A DNA stretch of 64,000 bases. It comes from Arsenicitalea aurantiaca. GTDB taxonomy: Bacteria > Pseudomonadota > Alphaproteobacteria > Rhizobiales > Devosiaceae. The translations under genes were made by a program, and so were the position numbers. The stretch covers positions 124,001-188,000 of the forward strand of contig NZ_RZNJ01000004.1 in NCBI RefSeq assembly GCF_003994485.1. The letters run 5' to 3'. The notes beneath the pieces are model-generated. The model ran no database searches and was not told the DNA's origin. It worked only from the letters and a program-made list of their open reading frames with translations. Positions 11,133 through 21,058 of the stretch are shown here, piece after piece (positions within the stretch are counted from its first letter, which is position 1; every line of letters begins with the position of its first letter).

Positions 11133-11156
11133 CAAAGGCGCACCGATAGGTAAGGA

Positions 11157-11690
11157 CTATTCGGCCGTGGTCTCGGCGTTCGCTGCTGCCTCCGCGGCGG
11201 CGGCTGCCTCGGCTTCCTTGGCGGCATGCTCTGCAGCCAGGGCCTCGGCGGCGGCGACCTTCTCGGCTTCCCGGGCGGCCTTGGCCTGCTGGGCGGCCTC
11301 GCGCTCGGTGGCCTCGATCTTCTTGGTGCGGGCATTGGTCGATTCGAAAATGCGAGCCGACTTGCCGCGACGATCGCGCAGATAATAGAGCTTGGCGCGG
11401 CGGACCTTGCCGCGACGGAGCACTTCGATGCTCGCAACGTTTGGCGAGTGGATCGGGAACACGCGCTCCACACCCTCGCCATACGAGATCTTGCGCACCG
11501 TGAAGCTCTCCATGAGTCCGCTGCCCGAGCGCGCGATAACCACGCCCTCATAGGCCTGCAGGCGCTCTTTTTCGCCTTCACGCACCTTCACCCACACCTT
11601 GACGGTATCGCCATGGGTGAATTCGGGGGTCTCGCGCTTGGAGACGAGAGCGTCGAGCTGCTCCTTATTGAGCTGTTCGATGATGTTCAT
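11157..11690 (-). CDS. rplS: 50S ribosomal protein L19
   Basis: Ribosomal protein at the 30S-50S interface. The first about 120 residues are canonical L19: [49 protein letters not shown] and [17 protein letters not shown]. The remaining about 55 residues are an Ala/Glu/Lys-rich tail ([36 protein letters not shown] pattern, described rather than quoted in full) not found in the E. coli protein of 115 residues. It is the last gene of the ffh-rpsP-rimM-trmD-rplS cluster and has its own terminator. Confidence 0.96.
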   Translation of the reverse strand: MNIIEQLNKEQLDALVSKRETPEFTHGDTVKVWVKVREGEKERLQAYEGVVIARSGSGLMESFTVRKISYGEGVERVFPIHSPNVASIEVLRRGKVRRAKLYYLRDRRGKSARIFESTNARTKKIEATEREAAQQAKAAREAEKVAAAEALAAEHAAKEAEAAAAAEAAANAETTAE

Positions 11691-11899
11691 ATCGAAAAAT
11701 CCGTTCTGATCTTTTCAATGGGATGCCGTTCCGGGAAGTCCCGGGCATCCGGTCTTGGTTTGACGGAGGTTTGTTCTTGTCTTTGGATGCGGGCCCGAGT
11801 GTGCGGGGCATGCTTCGGAGCGGGCCTATAGTGCATATTCGGACGGACGTCCAGAGCCCTGCCATCCGAAGCGATGATTGGCCAATCCGGCCAATCGAG
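11691..11899 (-). other. rplS leader / trmD-rplS intergenic region
   Basis: This 209-base gap is long for a pair that is nearly contiguous in enterobacteria. It holds a hairpin right after the trmD stop (GATTGGCC 11876-11883 with GGCCAATC 11889-11896) and a second one around ccggga-agt-cccgg (about 11739-11754) in the rplS leader. It may contain a separate rplS promoter or a leader element; I could not resolve promoter boxes. Confidence 0.5.
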
Positions 11900-12613
11900 T
11901 CATTTTGCCTTGCCGATAGCCTTTTTGCGGCTGCGCGCCAGCAGATCCGGGCGGCGGCGTGCGGTCAGCGCCTCTGCCTCCTGCTGGCGCCAGCGGGCGA
12001 TCTTGCCGTGATCGCCCGAGACGAGCACCTCCGGTATCGCAAGTCCCTCAAAGAGAGCAGGCCGGGTGTACTGCGGATATTCGAGCAGGTCGCCCTCGAA
12101 GCTTTCCTCATGGCTGCTTTCAGCGGCGCCGAGCACTCCAGGGATCAGGCGCACCACCGCTTCGAGCAGCACCATCGCAGCGACCTCTCCGCCTGCGAGC
12201 ACGTAATCCCCGATCGAAACCTCCTCGAGCCCGCGCGCCTCGATGACCCTTTGGTCGACCCCCTCAAAGCGCCCGCAGACGATGAGCGCGCCCGGGCCGG
12301 CTGCGAGTTCGCGAACCCGCTGCTGGTCGAGGGGCCGGCCGCGCGGGCTCATCAGGAGCTTGGGGCGCAGATCCCCTTCAGGGGCGATCGCATCGATGGC
12401 GCGCGCGAGGATATCGGGCTTCAACACCATGCCCGGCCCGCCGCCCGATGGCGTGTCGTCCACCGTCCGGTGCCGATCGGTGGCAAAATCGCGCAACTGG
12501 GTGGCCGCAAGCTGCCATCGCCCTTCCGCCAGCGCCCGCCCCAGGATCGACGCACCAAGCGGGCCGGGAAAGAGTTCGGGAAAAAGCGTTATGACGTCGG
12601 CGCGAAAACTCAT
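11900..12613 (-). CDS. trmD: tRNA (guanine-N1-)-methyltransferase TrmD
   Basis: Makes m1G37 in tRNAs, preventing frameshifts. The 237-residue protein opens [27 protein letters not shown] and contains the knotted SAM-binding motifs [27 protein letters not shown] and [14 protein letters not shown]. Its ATG overlaps the rimM stop by four bases. Confidence 0.97.
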   Translation of the reverse strand: MSFRADVITLFPELFPGPLGASILGRALAEGRWQLAATQLRDFATDRHRTVDDTPSGGGPGMVLKPDILARAIDAIAPEGDLRPKLLMSPRGRPLDQQRVRELAAGPGALIVCGRFEGVDQRVIEARGLEEVSIGDYVLAGGEVAAMVLLEAVVRLIPGVLGAAESSHEESFEGDLLEYPQYTRPALFEGLAIPEVLVSGDHGKIARWRQQEAEALTARRRPDLLARSRKKAIGKAK

Positions 12614-13167
12614 GGCGCCTCAGCACCTTCATCGTCCGCACCGTCAGCCAGTTCGCCTTCGACTTCTGCCGGAGGCTCGACGACGAGATAGCCAGAAGCG
12701 AGATCGATCTGGGGCACGACCGCGCGCGTGAAAGGCAGCAGCCGCGTACCGCCGCCTGTTTGTCTGATCTCCAGAAGATCGTCAGCCCCGAAATTCTGCA
12801 CAGCGATCACCGAGCCGAGCACCGTTCCGTCCGAACCCCGCACCGCAAGCCCGACCAGATCGGCATGATAGAAGTCGTCCTCCGCCTCGAGCGGTGGCAA
12901 AAGGCTCCGGTCGATCATGAGGTCGAGGCCGTTCAAGGTCTCTGCAGCATTGCGGTCGGCTACCCCCTCGATCCTGCAGACCACAACATTGCCCGCAACG
13001 CGCGCCGAACGGATCGTGATCGTAAGCCCACGCCGGCTTGTCGCGAGCGGTCCATAGCTGGCGATCGCCAGCGGATCCTCGGTAAAGGACTGGATCCGTA
13101 TCTCGCCCTTGATCCCGTGCGCCGCCCCGATGCGCCCGAGCACGATCATGTTTCCCGGCTCTGTCAT
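12610..13167 (-). CDS. rimM: 16S rRNA processing protein RimM
   Basis: 30S maturation factor that binds S19. The conserved N-terminal motif [17 protein letters not shown] and the PRC-barrel part ([45 protein letters not shown]) are present. The frame continues upstream to 13287, but ATG 13167 ([11 protein letters not shown]) has an AGAGGA site about ten bases away and the family starts near here; ATG 13188 and ATG 13149 are alternatives. An acidic tail ([18 protein letters not shown]) closes the 185-residue protein. Confidence 0.94.
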   Translation of the reverse strand: MTEPGNMIVLGRIGAAHGIKGEIRIQSFTEDPLAIASYGPLATSRRGLTITIRSARVAGNVVVCRIEGVADRNAAETLNGLDLMIDRSLLPPLEAEDDFYHADLVGLAVRGSDGTVLGSVIAVQNFGADDLLEIRQTGGGTRLLPFTRAVVPQIDLASGYLVVEPPAEVEGELADGADDEGAEAP

Positions 13168-13265
13168 CGCCCGCGCATCCTCTGCCATTCCAGCGCTCTT
13201 TATCCCGCCGTCGCAGCACGGGCAAGCAAGGGGGCCGGTCCAGCGAGAGTGCCAATCAAGCCCAG

Positions 13266-13300
13266 AACAAAAAGCCCCGGCCGCCAACAGCGACCGGGGT
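13266..13300 (-). terminator. Terminator/attenuator between rpsP and rimM
   Basis: On the minus strand ccccgg (13294-13299 side) pairs with ccgggg (13275-13280 side) across a 13-base loop and is followed by CTTTTTGTT. It is a good intrinsic terminator just after the rpsP stop and would reduce read-through into rimM-trmD. Confidence 0.75.
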
Positions 13301-13323
13301 CTAAATCTCGCGATGAAAAGCGA

Positions 13324-13737
13324 TTACTCGCTGGCGGCTTCCTCGGCGGGAGCCTCTTCGGCGGCCGGTGCGTTCTTGGCTTCCTCTTCGGCAGCCTTGC
13401 GATCGGCTTCGGCCTGGGCACGCGTTTCGGCACGCTCCTTGGCCTTTGCGCCGGGCTCACCCTTGGTGGGGTTGCTGCGCGGTGCGCGGTTCAGAATGCC
13501 GGCGGCGTCAAAGAAGCGCAGCACGCGGTCCGTGGGCTGGGCACCGACCGACAGCCAATGCTGGGCACGTTCGGTGACGATGGTCACGCGCTTGTCCTTG
13601 TCGGCGAGCATCGGATCATAGGTCCCGACGCGCTCGATGAAGCGGCCATCGCGCGGTGCGCGGGCATCGGCGACGACGATGTGATAATAGGGGCGCTTCT
13701 TGGCACCGGCACGGGCAAGGCGAAGTTTGAGCGACAT
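13324..13737 (-). CDS. rpsP: 30S ribosomal protein S16
   Basis: The first about 80 residues are canonical S16 ([42 protein letters not shown]). As with L19 in this cluster, the protein has a long acidic/alanine-rich C-terminal tail (about residues 85-137), common in Hyphomicrobiales. It sits between ffh and rimM and is followed by an intrinsic terminator. Confidence 0.96.
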   Translation of the reverse strand: MSLKLRLARAGAKKRPYYHIVVADARAPRDGRFIERVGTYDPMLADKDKRVTIVTERAQHWLSVGAQPTDRVLRFFDAAGILNRAPRSNPTKGEPGAKAKERAETRAQAEADRKAAEEEAKNAPAAEEAPAEEAASE

Positions 13738-13769
13738 CTGAATTCTCCTGAAGTGTCTGTCGAAAAGGC

Positions 13770-15359
13770 TTATTTCTTCTTGGGGTTGAACCCGCCGAGT
13801 CCGGGAAGGCCGGGGAAACGCGGGGCGCCGCCCAGACCGGGAAGGCCGGGGGCGGAATTGAGGAGCTTGCCGACATCGGTCGGCAGCTTTTCGGTCATGT
13901 CCTTGGGCATTGCCTGGCCCAGCGCTGCGGGATCGATCCCGGCCGCGCGCGCCATCTGCTCGAGCTGGGCCGGGTCCATCTTGGAAACGTCGGGCATGCC
14001 GCCCGGGGGCAGCATGCCGCCCATCTTGCCCCCGAACATGCCCGCAAGGCTGCCCATGCCGCCCTTGGAAACCTTCTTCATCATGTCCGCCATCTGGCGG
14101 TGCTGCTTCATCAGCTTGTTGATCTCGGAAACCTCGACGCCCGCGCCCGCCGCGATGCGCTTGCGGCGCGAGGCGTTGAGCAGGTCCGGATTGGCCCGCT
14201 CCTTCTTGGTCATCGATCCGATGATGGCGATCTGGCGGTCGAACACCTTCTCGTCGACATTGGCGCCGGCCATGGCTTTCTTCAGCTGTCCGACGCCCGG
14301 CATCAGCGCCATCAGCCCGCCCATGCCGCCCATCTTCTTCATCTGCTGCAACTGATTGCGCAGATCCTCGAGGTCGAACTGGCCCTTCTTGAACTTCTTG
14401 GCCATCTGCTGCGCATCCTGCGCAGAGACCGTCTGGGCCGCCTTTTCCACGAGGCTGACGATGTCGCCCATGCCAAGGATGCGGTCGGCGATGCGCGAGG
14501 GATGGAAATCCTCGAGCGCATCCATGCGCTCGCCGACGCCGATGAGCTTGATCGGCTTGCCGGTCGCCGCGCGCATCGAAAGCGCGGCGCCGCCGCGACC
14601 GTCACCATCAACGCGCGTCATCACGATGCCGGTGATGTCGACCCGCGTATCGAACGAGCGCGCGAGGTTCACCGCGTCCTGACCGGTCAGGGCGTCGACG
14701 ACGAGCAACACCTCATGCGGATCGGCAAGCTGCTTGATCTCGGCCGTCTCGGCCATCAGCTCTTCATCGATATGGGTGCGGCCGGCAGTGTCGAGGATGA
14801 GGACGTCGAAGCCCCCCAGCCGCCCCTCGCGTGCGGCGCGCCGTGCAATCTCGACGGGCGTCTCGCCCGCAACGATCGGCAGGGTTGCGACCGAGATCTG
14901 CTCGCCGAGGATCCGCAACTGATCCATTGCTGCGGGCCGGCGCGTGTCGAGCGAGGCCATCAGGACCTTCTTGCCCTGCTTCTCGCTCAGCCGCTTGGCG
15001 ATCTTGGCGGTGGTCGTGGTCTTGCCCGACCCCTGCAGGCCCACCATCATGATGGTAACGGGTGGCGCGGCATTGAGGTCGATCGCCACCGCCGCCTCGC
15101 CCAGAACCCGCACGAGTTCGTCATGGACGATCTTCACGACCTGCTGGCCCGGGGTGACCGAGCGCGTGACTTCTGCACCGATGGCACGCTCGCGGACCTG
15201 TTCGACGAACGCGCGCACCACTTCGAGCGACACGTCCGCCTCGAGCAGCGCCCGGCGAACTTCGCGCAGCGCCTCGCCAACGTCGGCTTCGCTCAGCGCA
15301 CCGCGCCCGCGCAGCCCATCGAATATCTTGCCAAGCCGGTCGCTCAGGCTTTCAAACAT
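13770..15359 (-). CDS. ffh: Signal recognition particle protein Ffh
   Basis: SRP GTPase that targets nascent membrane proteins to the translocon with 4.5S RNA and FtsY. The 529 residues show an N domain starting [21 protein letters not shown]-domain motifs [34 protein letters not shown] and [13 protein letters not shown], and the methionine-rich M domain ([26 protein letters not shown]). The frame is open to 15434, but ATG 15359 has a GAGAGGA site and is the family start. Its receptor ftsY is in the same window at 17962 on the other strand. Confidence 0.97.
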   Translation of the reverse strand: MFESLSDRLGKIFDGLRGRGALSEADVGEALREVRRALLEADVSLEVVRAFVEQVRERAIGAEVTRSVTPGQQVVKIVHDELVRVLGEAAVAIDLNAAPPVTIMMVGLQGSGKTTTTAKIAKRLSEKQGKKVLMASLDTRRPAAMDQLRILGEQISVATLPIVAGETPVEIARRAAREGRLGGFDVLILDTAGRTHIDEELMAETAEIKQLADPHEVLLVVDALTGQDAVNLARSFDTRVDITGIVMTRVDGDGRGGAALSMRAATGKPIKLIGVGERMDALEDFHPSRIADRILGMGDIVSLVEKAAQTVSAQDAQQMAKKFKKGQFDLEDLRNQLQQMKKMGGMGGLMALMPGVGQLKKAMAGANVDEKVFDRQIAIIGSMTKKERANPDLLNASRRKRIAAGAGVEVSEINKLMKQHRQMADMMKKVSKGGMGSLAGMFGGKMGGMLPPGGMPDVSKMDPAQLEQMARAAGIDPAALGQAMPKDMTEKLPTDVGKLLNSAPGLPGLGGAPRFPGLPGLGGFNPKKK

Positions 15360-15809
15360 CGCTCGTCCTCTCGCTTCTCGGGCCATTGGGCCTCGAGGCG
15401 ATATGGGGACCATCGCTGCCAACGCCAAACGCAAACCACACCCGCGGGCGCATCGCGCTGGCGGGTGTTGACCTCCGGGATCTCTTTAGACCTTTGCGGG
15501 TCCCGGTCGGCGGAAATGGTGTCGTCCTGATGGATCGAGCCGGTGCGATAGGGCAAACGGGGGGTGGAGTCAAGGTTTCGGCGCCGCAAGCTCCTCACCC
15601 GTCTCGCACCGACACGAGAGGAGAGGGAAGAACTTAAGCCACGCCAAACGCGCCTTCCTTCCCCCTTATTGGAGAAGGTAGCCCGCAGGGCCGGATGAGG
15701 GGTTCCTGCTCGCTTCAGGACTGCCATGCAGAGCTCGCCGGCGTGCCAAGCTGGAAATCGCGCCCATTCTGCGCCATATAGAGGCTAACCAACTCCCGAG
15801 AGGCTCAAA
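15360..15809. other. Gene-free region between divergent ffh and dapF
   Basis: This 450-base stretch has no convincing gene. It must carry the ffh and dapF promoters, and its middle (about 15594-15706) holds a degenerate intergenic repeat. I did not find a structured RNA here. Confidence 0.5.
15594..15706. repeat. Degenerate intergenic palindromic repeat
   Basis: A 'cctcaccc ... gagaggagaggg' stretch is followed by 'ccttccccc ttattggagaagg' and 'gggccggatgagggg'. This resembles the intergenic palindromes widespread in rhizobia-related genomes (variants of CCCTCATCCGGC...GGAGAAGG) and is related in pattern to the better preserved copy at 33616-33744. Confidence 0.55.
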
Positions 15810-16676
15810 GTGAGCGGCACCCCGTTTCTCAAGATGAACGGTCTGGGCAACGACTTCGTCGTCATCGACGGTCGACAGAGCGGACTGCGTCTTGCGCCCG
15901 CTACGGTGCGCGCAATTGCTGACCGGCAAACAGGTATCGGCTGCGACCAGTTGATCGTGCTCGAACGCCCGCGTGCCGATGGGGCAGACATCTTCATGCG
16001 CATCCATAACGCCGAAGGTGGCGAGGTCGACGCCTGCGGCAATGCCAGTCGCTGCGTTGCGGGTCTTCTCGCAGACGAGATGGGGCGCGATCACGTGGTC
16101 ATCCAGACCAATGCGGGGTTGCTGAGCGCCGAGGTCGACGGGGGATCTGCGAGTGTAGACATGGGCCGGCCGCGCTTTGGCTGGTCCGACATCCCGCTTT
16201 CGGAGCCGTTTGCCGACACCACCGGCATCGAACTTCAGATCGGGCCCATCGATGCGCCGGTGCTCCACACGCCGTCGGTCGTCAATGTCGGCAATCCGCA
16301 CGCCATCTTCTGGGTCGATGATCTCGACGCCCATGATCTTGAGCGCTTCGGCCCGCTCCTCGAGAACCATCCGATTTTCCCCGAGCGTGCGAACATCTCG
16401 CTGGCGCAAATCCTCTCACCCGAGCGCATCCGCGTACGGGTTTGGGAGCGGGGCGCTGGCCTGACCCTCGCCTGCGGCACTGCCGCATGTGCGGTGGGTG
16501 TCGCGGCCGCACGCAAGGGCCTCACCGGCAGAAACGTGACCGTGGAACTACCCGGCGGCCCCCTGCAGATCGAGTGGCGTGCCGACGACCACATCATCAT
16601 GACCGGAGCCTGGACCCTCGATGGGCCCGGCGAAATTCCCGAGCACCTCCTTGCTGTCCCGGAGGCCGTTCGTTGA
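15810..16676 (+). CDS. dapF: Diaminopimelate epimerase
   Basis: Converts LL- to meso-diaminopimelate for lysine and peptidoglycan synthesis. The 288-residue protein has both catalytic cysteine motifs, DACGNASRC and LACGTAACA, plus FLKMNGLGNDFVVID at the N-terminus. It starts at GTG 15810 with a GAGAGG site nearby. Its stop overlaps the mtaB TTG start. Confidence 0.96.
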   Translation: MSGTPFLKMNGLGNDFVVIDGRQSGLRLAPATVRAIADRQTGIGCDQLIVLERPRADGADIFMRIHNAEGGEVDACGNASRCVAGLLADEMGRDHVVIQTNAGLLSAEVDGGSASVDMGRPRFGWSDIPLSEPFADTTGIELQIGPIDAPVLHTPSVVNVGNPHAIFWVDDLDAHDLERFGPLLENHPIFPERANISLAQILSPERIRVRVWERGAGLTLACGTAACAVGVAAARKGLTGRNVTVELPGGPLQIEWRADDHIIMTGAWTLDGPGEIPEHLLAVPEAVR

Positions 16677-17965
16677 CCGGCATCGAGACCCTGACATTTG
16701 GGTGCCGCCTCAACGCCCATGAGACCGAGGTGATGAGGGCCGAGGCCACCAAGGCCGGGCTCGACAATGCCATCATCATCAACACCTGCGCGGTGACCGC
16801 CGAAGCCGTGCGCCAGGCCAAGCAGGCCGTGCGCAAGGCCCATCGGGACAATCCCGACCGGCGCATCATCGTCACCGGCTGTGCCGCCCAGACCGAGGCG
16901 CGCAGTTTCGGCGACATGGCCGAAGTCGACCTCGTCATCGGCAATGCCGACAAGCTGCGGGCCGAGAGCTACGCGCCCATGGTCTTTGGCGCCCCCCTCA
17001 ACGATAAGGTGCAGGTCAACGACATCATGAGCGTGCGGGAAACCGCCGGCCACCTCATCGAGGGGATGGACGGGCGTGCCCGCGCCTTCGTTCAGGTGCA
17101 GAACGGTTGCGATCATCGCTGCACCTTCTGCATCATCCCTTTCGGGCGCGGCCCCTCGCGCTCGGTGCCCATGGGGCTGGTGGTCGAGCAGATCCGGAAG
17201 CTCGTCGACAATGGCTATGGCGAAGTGGTGCTGACAGGTGTCGACATCACCTCCTATGGCCCCGACCTGCCCGGGGCGCCCAGTCTCGGCAAGCTCGTCC
17301 AGGCGATCCTGCGGCACGTGCCGGACCTGCCGCGGCTGCGCATCTCCTCGATCGATTCCATCGAGGCGGACGCCCCGCTGTTCGAGGCTTTCGCCTCCGA
17401 CCGCCGCCTGATGCCGCACCTCCACCTCTCGCTGCAATCGGGCGACGACATGATTTTGAAGCGGATGAAGCGCCGCCATCTGCGCGCCGACACGCTGGAG
17501 TTCGTCGAGAAGATCCGCGCCATCCGCCCCGAAATGGTGCTGGGCGCCGACATCATCGCGGGCTTCCCGACCGAAACCGACGCCATGTTCGAAAATTCGC
17601 TCTCGATCGTCGCCGAGGGCAGGCTCACCTATCTTCACGTCTTTCCCTATTCCCCCCGCTCCGGCACGCCCGCCGCCCGCATGCCGCAGGTCGACCGGGG
17701 CGTCGCCAAGGCCCGCGCCGCGCGCCTGCGCGAGGCCGGGGAGACACAATTCCGCGCGCTCTGCGAAAGCCGGCTGGGTGCGATCGAATCCGTCCTCGTC
17801 GAGCGCGAGGGGCTGGGCCGCACCGAGCAGTTCGTGCCCGTAACCCTCTCCGGTGCCGAGCCGGGCCGGATCGTCCGGACCCGTATCACTGGGCTCGCGC
17901 CTGACGGCCTCGTCGGCGAAGCCATTGACGCGGGCGCCGCGAACGCCGAAAGGAACGCGGCATGA
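16673..17965 (+). CDS. mtaB: tRNA threonylcarbamoyladenosine methylthiotransferase MtaB
   Basis: Radical-SAM enzyme converting t6A37 to ms2t6A37 in tRNA. The 430 residues show the UPF0004 cysteines (FGCRLNAHET, NTCAVT, VTGCAAQ), the radical-SAM motif CDHRCTFCIIPFGRG and DIIAGFPTET. The start is the TTG at 16673: GGAGG ends seven bases upstream, the reading gives MTGIETLTFGCR, and it overlaps the dapF stop by four bases. Longer in-frame starts lie inside dapF and are unlikely. Confidence 0.94.
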   Translation: MTGIETLTFGCRLNAHETEVMRAEATKAGLDNAIIINTCAVTAEAVRQAKQAVRKAHRDNPDRRIIVTGCAAQTEARSFGDMAEVDLVIGNADKLRAESYAPMVFGAPLNDKVQVNDIMSVRETAGHLIEGMDGRARAFVQVQNGCDHRCTFCIIPFGRGPSRSVPMGLVVEQIRKLVDNGYGEVVLTGVDITSYGPDLPGAPSLGKLVQAILRHVPDLPRLRISSIDSIEADAPLFEAFASDRRLMPHLHLSLQSGDDMILKRMKRRHLRADTLEFVEKIRAIRPEMVLGADIIAGFPTETDAMFENSLSIVAEGRLTYLHVFPYSPRSGTPAARMPQVDRGVAKARAARLREAGETQFRALCESRLGAIESVLVEREGLGRTEQFVPVTLSGAEPGRIVRTRITGLAPDGLVGEAIDAGAANAERNAA

Positions 17966-19257
17966 CAGAAAACCGCAAGATCGGCTTCATGGAGCGCCTC
18001 TTTGGCGCAAAGCCGAAGCCCGCCGACCCTTCTCCCGCCCCGCCTGAGGCAGAAGCGCCGCAGACGGCTGATCGTCCCGCCGATCCGCCCCCGCCGCCGC
18101 CGCTCGACACGCCCCCCCTTTCCGCACCGACTGAAGATCGCGCACCTCCGCCTGATGCGAGCACGGCGCCAGGCAACTCGACCGATATGGACGAAGAGCC
18201 GCATGGGCTCGCCGGTCCACCCGAAACGACGGTCGAGTTCGTGGAAGAGGTCGAGGATGCGCTCGAAACCCCACCCGAGCCGGTCCCCCCCATACCTGCC
18301 CCTTCCCCCCTGTCGGTGGCTGCCGATGCGGCACCGCGGCAGAACTGGTTTCAGCGTCTCGCCACTGGCCTCAAGCGATCCTCCGATCAGCTAACCGGCG
18401 GCATCACCGCCGTCTTCACCAAGAAGCGGCTCGACGAAGCCATGCTCGAAGAGCTCGAGGATGTGCTGATCCAGGCCGATTTCGGCGTTGAAACCGCAAC
18501 CAGCGTCACGGACGCGCTGCGCCGGGATCGCTTCGATCGAGACGTGACGACGGCCGAAGTCCGCGCCGTGCTTGCGGGAGAGGTCGCGCGCGTCCTCGCA
18601 CCCGTCGCCCGGCCGCTCGATATCGACCCGGCTCACAAGCCGTTCGTCATCCTGATGGTCGGGGTCAACGGGTCGGGCAAGACGACCACCATCGGCAAGC
18701 TCGCCCAAAAGCTTTCTGCAGAGGGCAAGTCGGTGATGCTCGCGGCGGGCGACACCTTCCGCGCGGCCGCCATCGAGCAATTGCAGGTCTGGGGGCGGAG
18801 GACAGGCGCGCCTGTCGTTGCCAAGCCGACGGGCGCGGACGCTTCCGGCCTCGCCTTCGAAGCGGTGACGCGGGCGCGGGCCGAAGGATCGGACGTCTTG
18901 ATCATCGACACGGCGGGCCGCCTGCAGAACCGCGACGAACTGATGAGCGAGCTCGAAAAGATCGTCCGCGTCATCAAGAAGGTCGACCCCACCGCCCCAC
19001 ATGCGACCCTGCTGACGCTCGATGCGACAACGGGCCAGAACGCGCTGAGCCAGGTCGAAATCTTTGGGCGCCGCGCCGGCGTCTCAGGGCTTGTCATGAC
19101 CAAGCTCGACGGCACCGCACGTGGCGGCATCCTCGTGTCGATCGCCCGCAAACATGGCCTCCCGGTGCATTTCATCGGGGTGGGCGAAGGCGTCGATGAC
19201 CTCGAACCTTTCAAGGCCGATGACTTTGCGCGCGCCATCGCCGGTCGGGCCGAATGA
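17962..19257 (+). CDS. ftsY: Signal recognition particle receptor FtsY
   Basis: SRP receptor GTPase. The first about 115 residues are a low-complexity Pro/Ala/Glu A-domain, as usual in alphaproteobacteria; the NG domain follows with VNGSGKTTTIGKLA, GDTFRAAAIEQL, DTAGRLQNRDELM and TKLDGTARGGI. The length of 431 is normal. The ATG overlaps the mtaB stop by four bases. Confidence 0.97.
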   Translation: MTENRKIGFMERLFGAKPKPADPSPAPPEAEAPQTADRPADPPPPPPLDTPPLSAPTEDRAPPPDASTAPGNSTDMDEEPHGLAGPPETTVEFVEEVEDALETPPEPVPPIPAPSPLSVAADAAPRQNWFQRLATGLKRSSDQLTGGITAVFTKKRLDEAMLEELEDVLIQADFGVETATSVTDALRRDRFDRDVTTAEVRAVLAGEVARVLAPVARPLDIDPAHKPFVILMVGVNGSGKTTTIGKLAQKLSAEGKSVMLAAGDTFRAAAIEQLQVWGRRTGAPVVAKPTGADASGLAFEAVTRARAEGSDVLIIDTAGRLQNRDELMSELEKIVRVIKKVDPTAPHATLLTLDATTGQNALSQVEIFGRRAGVSGLVMTKLDGTARGGILVSIARKHGLPVHFIGVGEGVDDLEPFKADDFARAIAGRAE

Positions 19258-19299
19258 TCGGCCGCATTTGGACCATGCTGCACCGTTAGCACTGCAAAG

Positions 19300-19327
19300 G
19301 CCGGGCTCGGCTTGCCTCGAGCCCGGC
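19300..19327 (+). terminator. Hairpin after ftsY
   Basis: A ten-pair stem (gccgggctcg 19300-19309 with cgagcccggc 19318-19327) with an eight-base loop lies between ftsY and the next gene. There is no T-run, so it may be an attenuator or RNA-stabilising hairpin rather than a true terminator. Confidence 0.5.
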
Positions 19328-19368
19328 AGGTGCCCATATTGGCGCGAACAGAAAGAAAAGACGAGCCG

Positions 19369-20013
19369 ATGACCGAACACACCGCCAAGGGCTCCGAGCC
19401 AGCCGCAGCCGAGCCGAGCTGGTCAGAGCTCCGTCCGCAATTGACCAAGCTCGGCCTCGAACTCGGGCCGCTCGTGGTGTTCTTCATTGCCAATGCACGC
19501 GCCGACATTTTCGTCGCCACCGCCTGGTTCATGGGCGCGATGGTGGTTTCGCTGCTCGGCTCCTGGCTCCTGCTGAAACGGATCGCCGTGATGCCGCTCG
19601 TCACCGGTGTCGTCGTTCTGGTCTTTGGCGGCCTGACGCTCTGGCTGCAGGACGATACGTTCATCAAGATGAAGCCGACCATCGTCAACACCATGTTCGG
19701 CGCGGTGCTCCTCGGCGGGCTACTCTTTGGGCAGTCGCTGCTCAAATACGTGTTCGGCGACGTCTACAAGCTGAAGCCGGAAGGGTGGACCGCTCTGACG
19801 TTGCGCTGGGGCCTGTTCTTCTTCGTCCTCGCGATCCTCAACGAAGTCGTGTGGCGCGGCTTTTCGACCGATTTCTGGGTTGCCTTCAAGGTTTGGGCGA
19901 TCATGCCGCTGACCATCGTCTTTTCGATGTTCCAGCTGCCGCTTCTCACCCGCTACGCGCCCGATGCCGAAGAGCCGAAGCTGACCCTGACGGACGCACC
20001 CAACGCCCGCTGA
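19369..20013 (+). CDS. yciB: Septation protein A (IspZ/YciB family)
   Basis: Inner-membrane protein of about five helices linked to intracellular septation. The 214 residues contain [50 protein letters not shown] and the C-terminal [20 protein letters not shown], all family hallmarks. I chose ATG 19369 (MTEHTAKG) rather than ATG 19312 because the latter would use the hairpin region and lacks family similarity. Confidence 0.92.
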   Translation: MTEHTAKGSEPAAAEPSWSELRPQLTKLGLELGPLVVFFIANARADIFVATAWFMGAMVVSLLGSWLLLKRIAVMPLVTGVVVLVFGGLTLWLQDDTFIKMKPTIVNTMFGAVLLGGLLFGQSLLKYVFGDVYKLKPEGWTALTLRWGLFFFVLAILNEVVWRGFSTDFWVAFKVWAIMPLTIVFSMFQLPLLTRYAPDAEEPKLTLTDAPNAR

Positions 20014-20124
20014 CCGGGACTTTTGCGGTCGGCTTCAGCCCCGCTTTCTCGGTCGTCGAAACGGCTTGCCAGCGCGCGCCTCTGATGATTCAGTCTCTGG
20101 GCGCGCCAGCTGGAAAGGGCGACC

Positions 20125-20505
20125 ATGCCAGAGCTGATCCTCCTCCTGCTGGCTGGACTGCAGCTCAAGCATTTCGTCGCCGACTATCTGTTACAGACCC
20201 CGATCATGCTCGCCGGCAAAGGCGATCTCGGCCATCCAGGCGGCTATGCGCATGCAGCGGTCCACCTCGTCGGATCGGCGCTTGTTCTCGTCTGGGCTGG
20301 TTTGCCACCGATGGCCCTCATTGGTCTCCTCGCCCTCGAATTCGTCCTCCATTACGGGCTCGATTATCTGAAGGCCCGCTATGGCGGGTCCGCAGGACAT
20401 GCCGAAACGCCACGCCGCTACTGGGCGCTGCACGGGCTCGACCAGTTCCTTCACCAGCTCACCTATGTGGGCATGCTGGCGATGGTCGTCCTGATCCTTC
20501 GATAG
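20125..20505 (+). CDS. DUF3307 domain-containing membrane protein
   Basis: A 126-residue predicted membrane protein with the DUF3307 pattern: LQLKHFVADYLLQT, an HAAVHLVG segment, LEFVLHYGLDYLKARYG and HGLDQFLHQLTYVGML. The conserved His/Asp residues in helices suggest an intramembrane metal site, but the function is unknown. It is convergent with the cyclic-nucleotide-binding gene, one base apart. Confidence 0.8.
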   Translation: MPELILLLLAGLQLKHFVADYLLQTPIMLAGKGDLGHPGGYAHAAVHLVGSALVLVWAGLPPMALIGLLALEFVLHYGLDYLKARYGGSAGHAETPRRYWALHGLDQFLHQLTYVGMLAMVVLILR

Positions 20506-20506
20506 T

Positions 20507-20965
20507 TCAGCCCTTGCGGCGACGCTTGCCGGACTTGTCGACCAGTTGCGCGAGGATCTTGTCGACGAGATCGAGATCCTCTCGCTTGCCGGCGGCCTGC
20601 TGCTGCAGATCCACGAGATAGGACGTCGTATAATAGAGCCGCCGCGCAAGCAGGGCCGCGACGTGCAGGGCGATCTCTGGGCGGCTGCCCATGAATGCCA
20701 GCGCATCGTCGATGATGTGCGCGCGGACCGGGCCCAGCGCCTTGACCGTTGCGCTGTGAGCCATGTCGAGGAGCACCGCCATCTCCCCGAAGATCGAGCC
20801 CGGCTCATCGACATAGCTGACCTGGGTGCCGCGGCGCATGACTTCCACCTGCCCCTCGATCAGCACGAAGATGCGCCCCGATTGCTGCCCCTCGGCCAGA
20901 AGCGTCGTGCCGCTCTCGAAATCTTCGACCGGCATGCCTTTGCAAAAATCGAGAATGTCCGCCAT
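20507..20965 (-). CDS. Stand-alone cyclic nucleotide-binding domain protein
   Basis: A 152-residue protein made almost only of a cNMP-binding fold: FESGTTLLAEGQQSGRIFVLIEGQVEV, YVDEPGSIFGEMAVLLDMAHSATVKALG. The phosphate-binding cassette has FGEMAVL, but the usual following RSA is AHSA, so cAMP binding is uncertain. There is no HTH domain; the tail is basic (DKSGKRRRKG). It may be a regulatory subunit or a degenerate Crp-like protein. Confidence 0.8.
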   Translation of the reverse strand: MADILDFCKGMPVEDFESGTTLLAEGQQSGRIFVLIEGQVEVMRRGTQVSYVDEPGSIFGEMAVLLDMAHSATVKALGPVRAHIIDDALAFMGSRPEIALHVAALLARRLYYTTSYLVDLQQQAAGKREDLDLVDKILAQLVDKSGKRRRKG

Positions 20966-21058
20966 GTGCCCCGCTCCGCTGCCCGCGCGAGGCCATCCTG
21001 CCCTATTTCGCTGTCGCGAAAAAGAGTGGCCGTGAGCCCCGGTGAGACGGCCTTGCGC

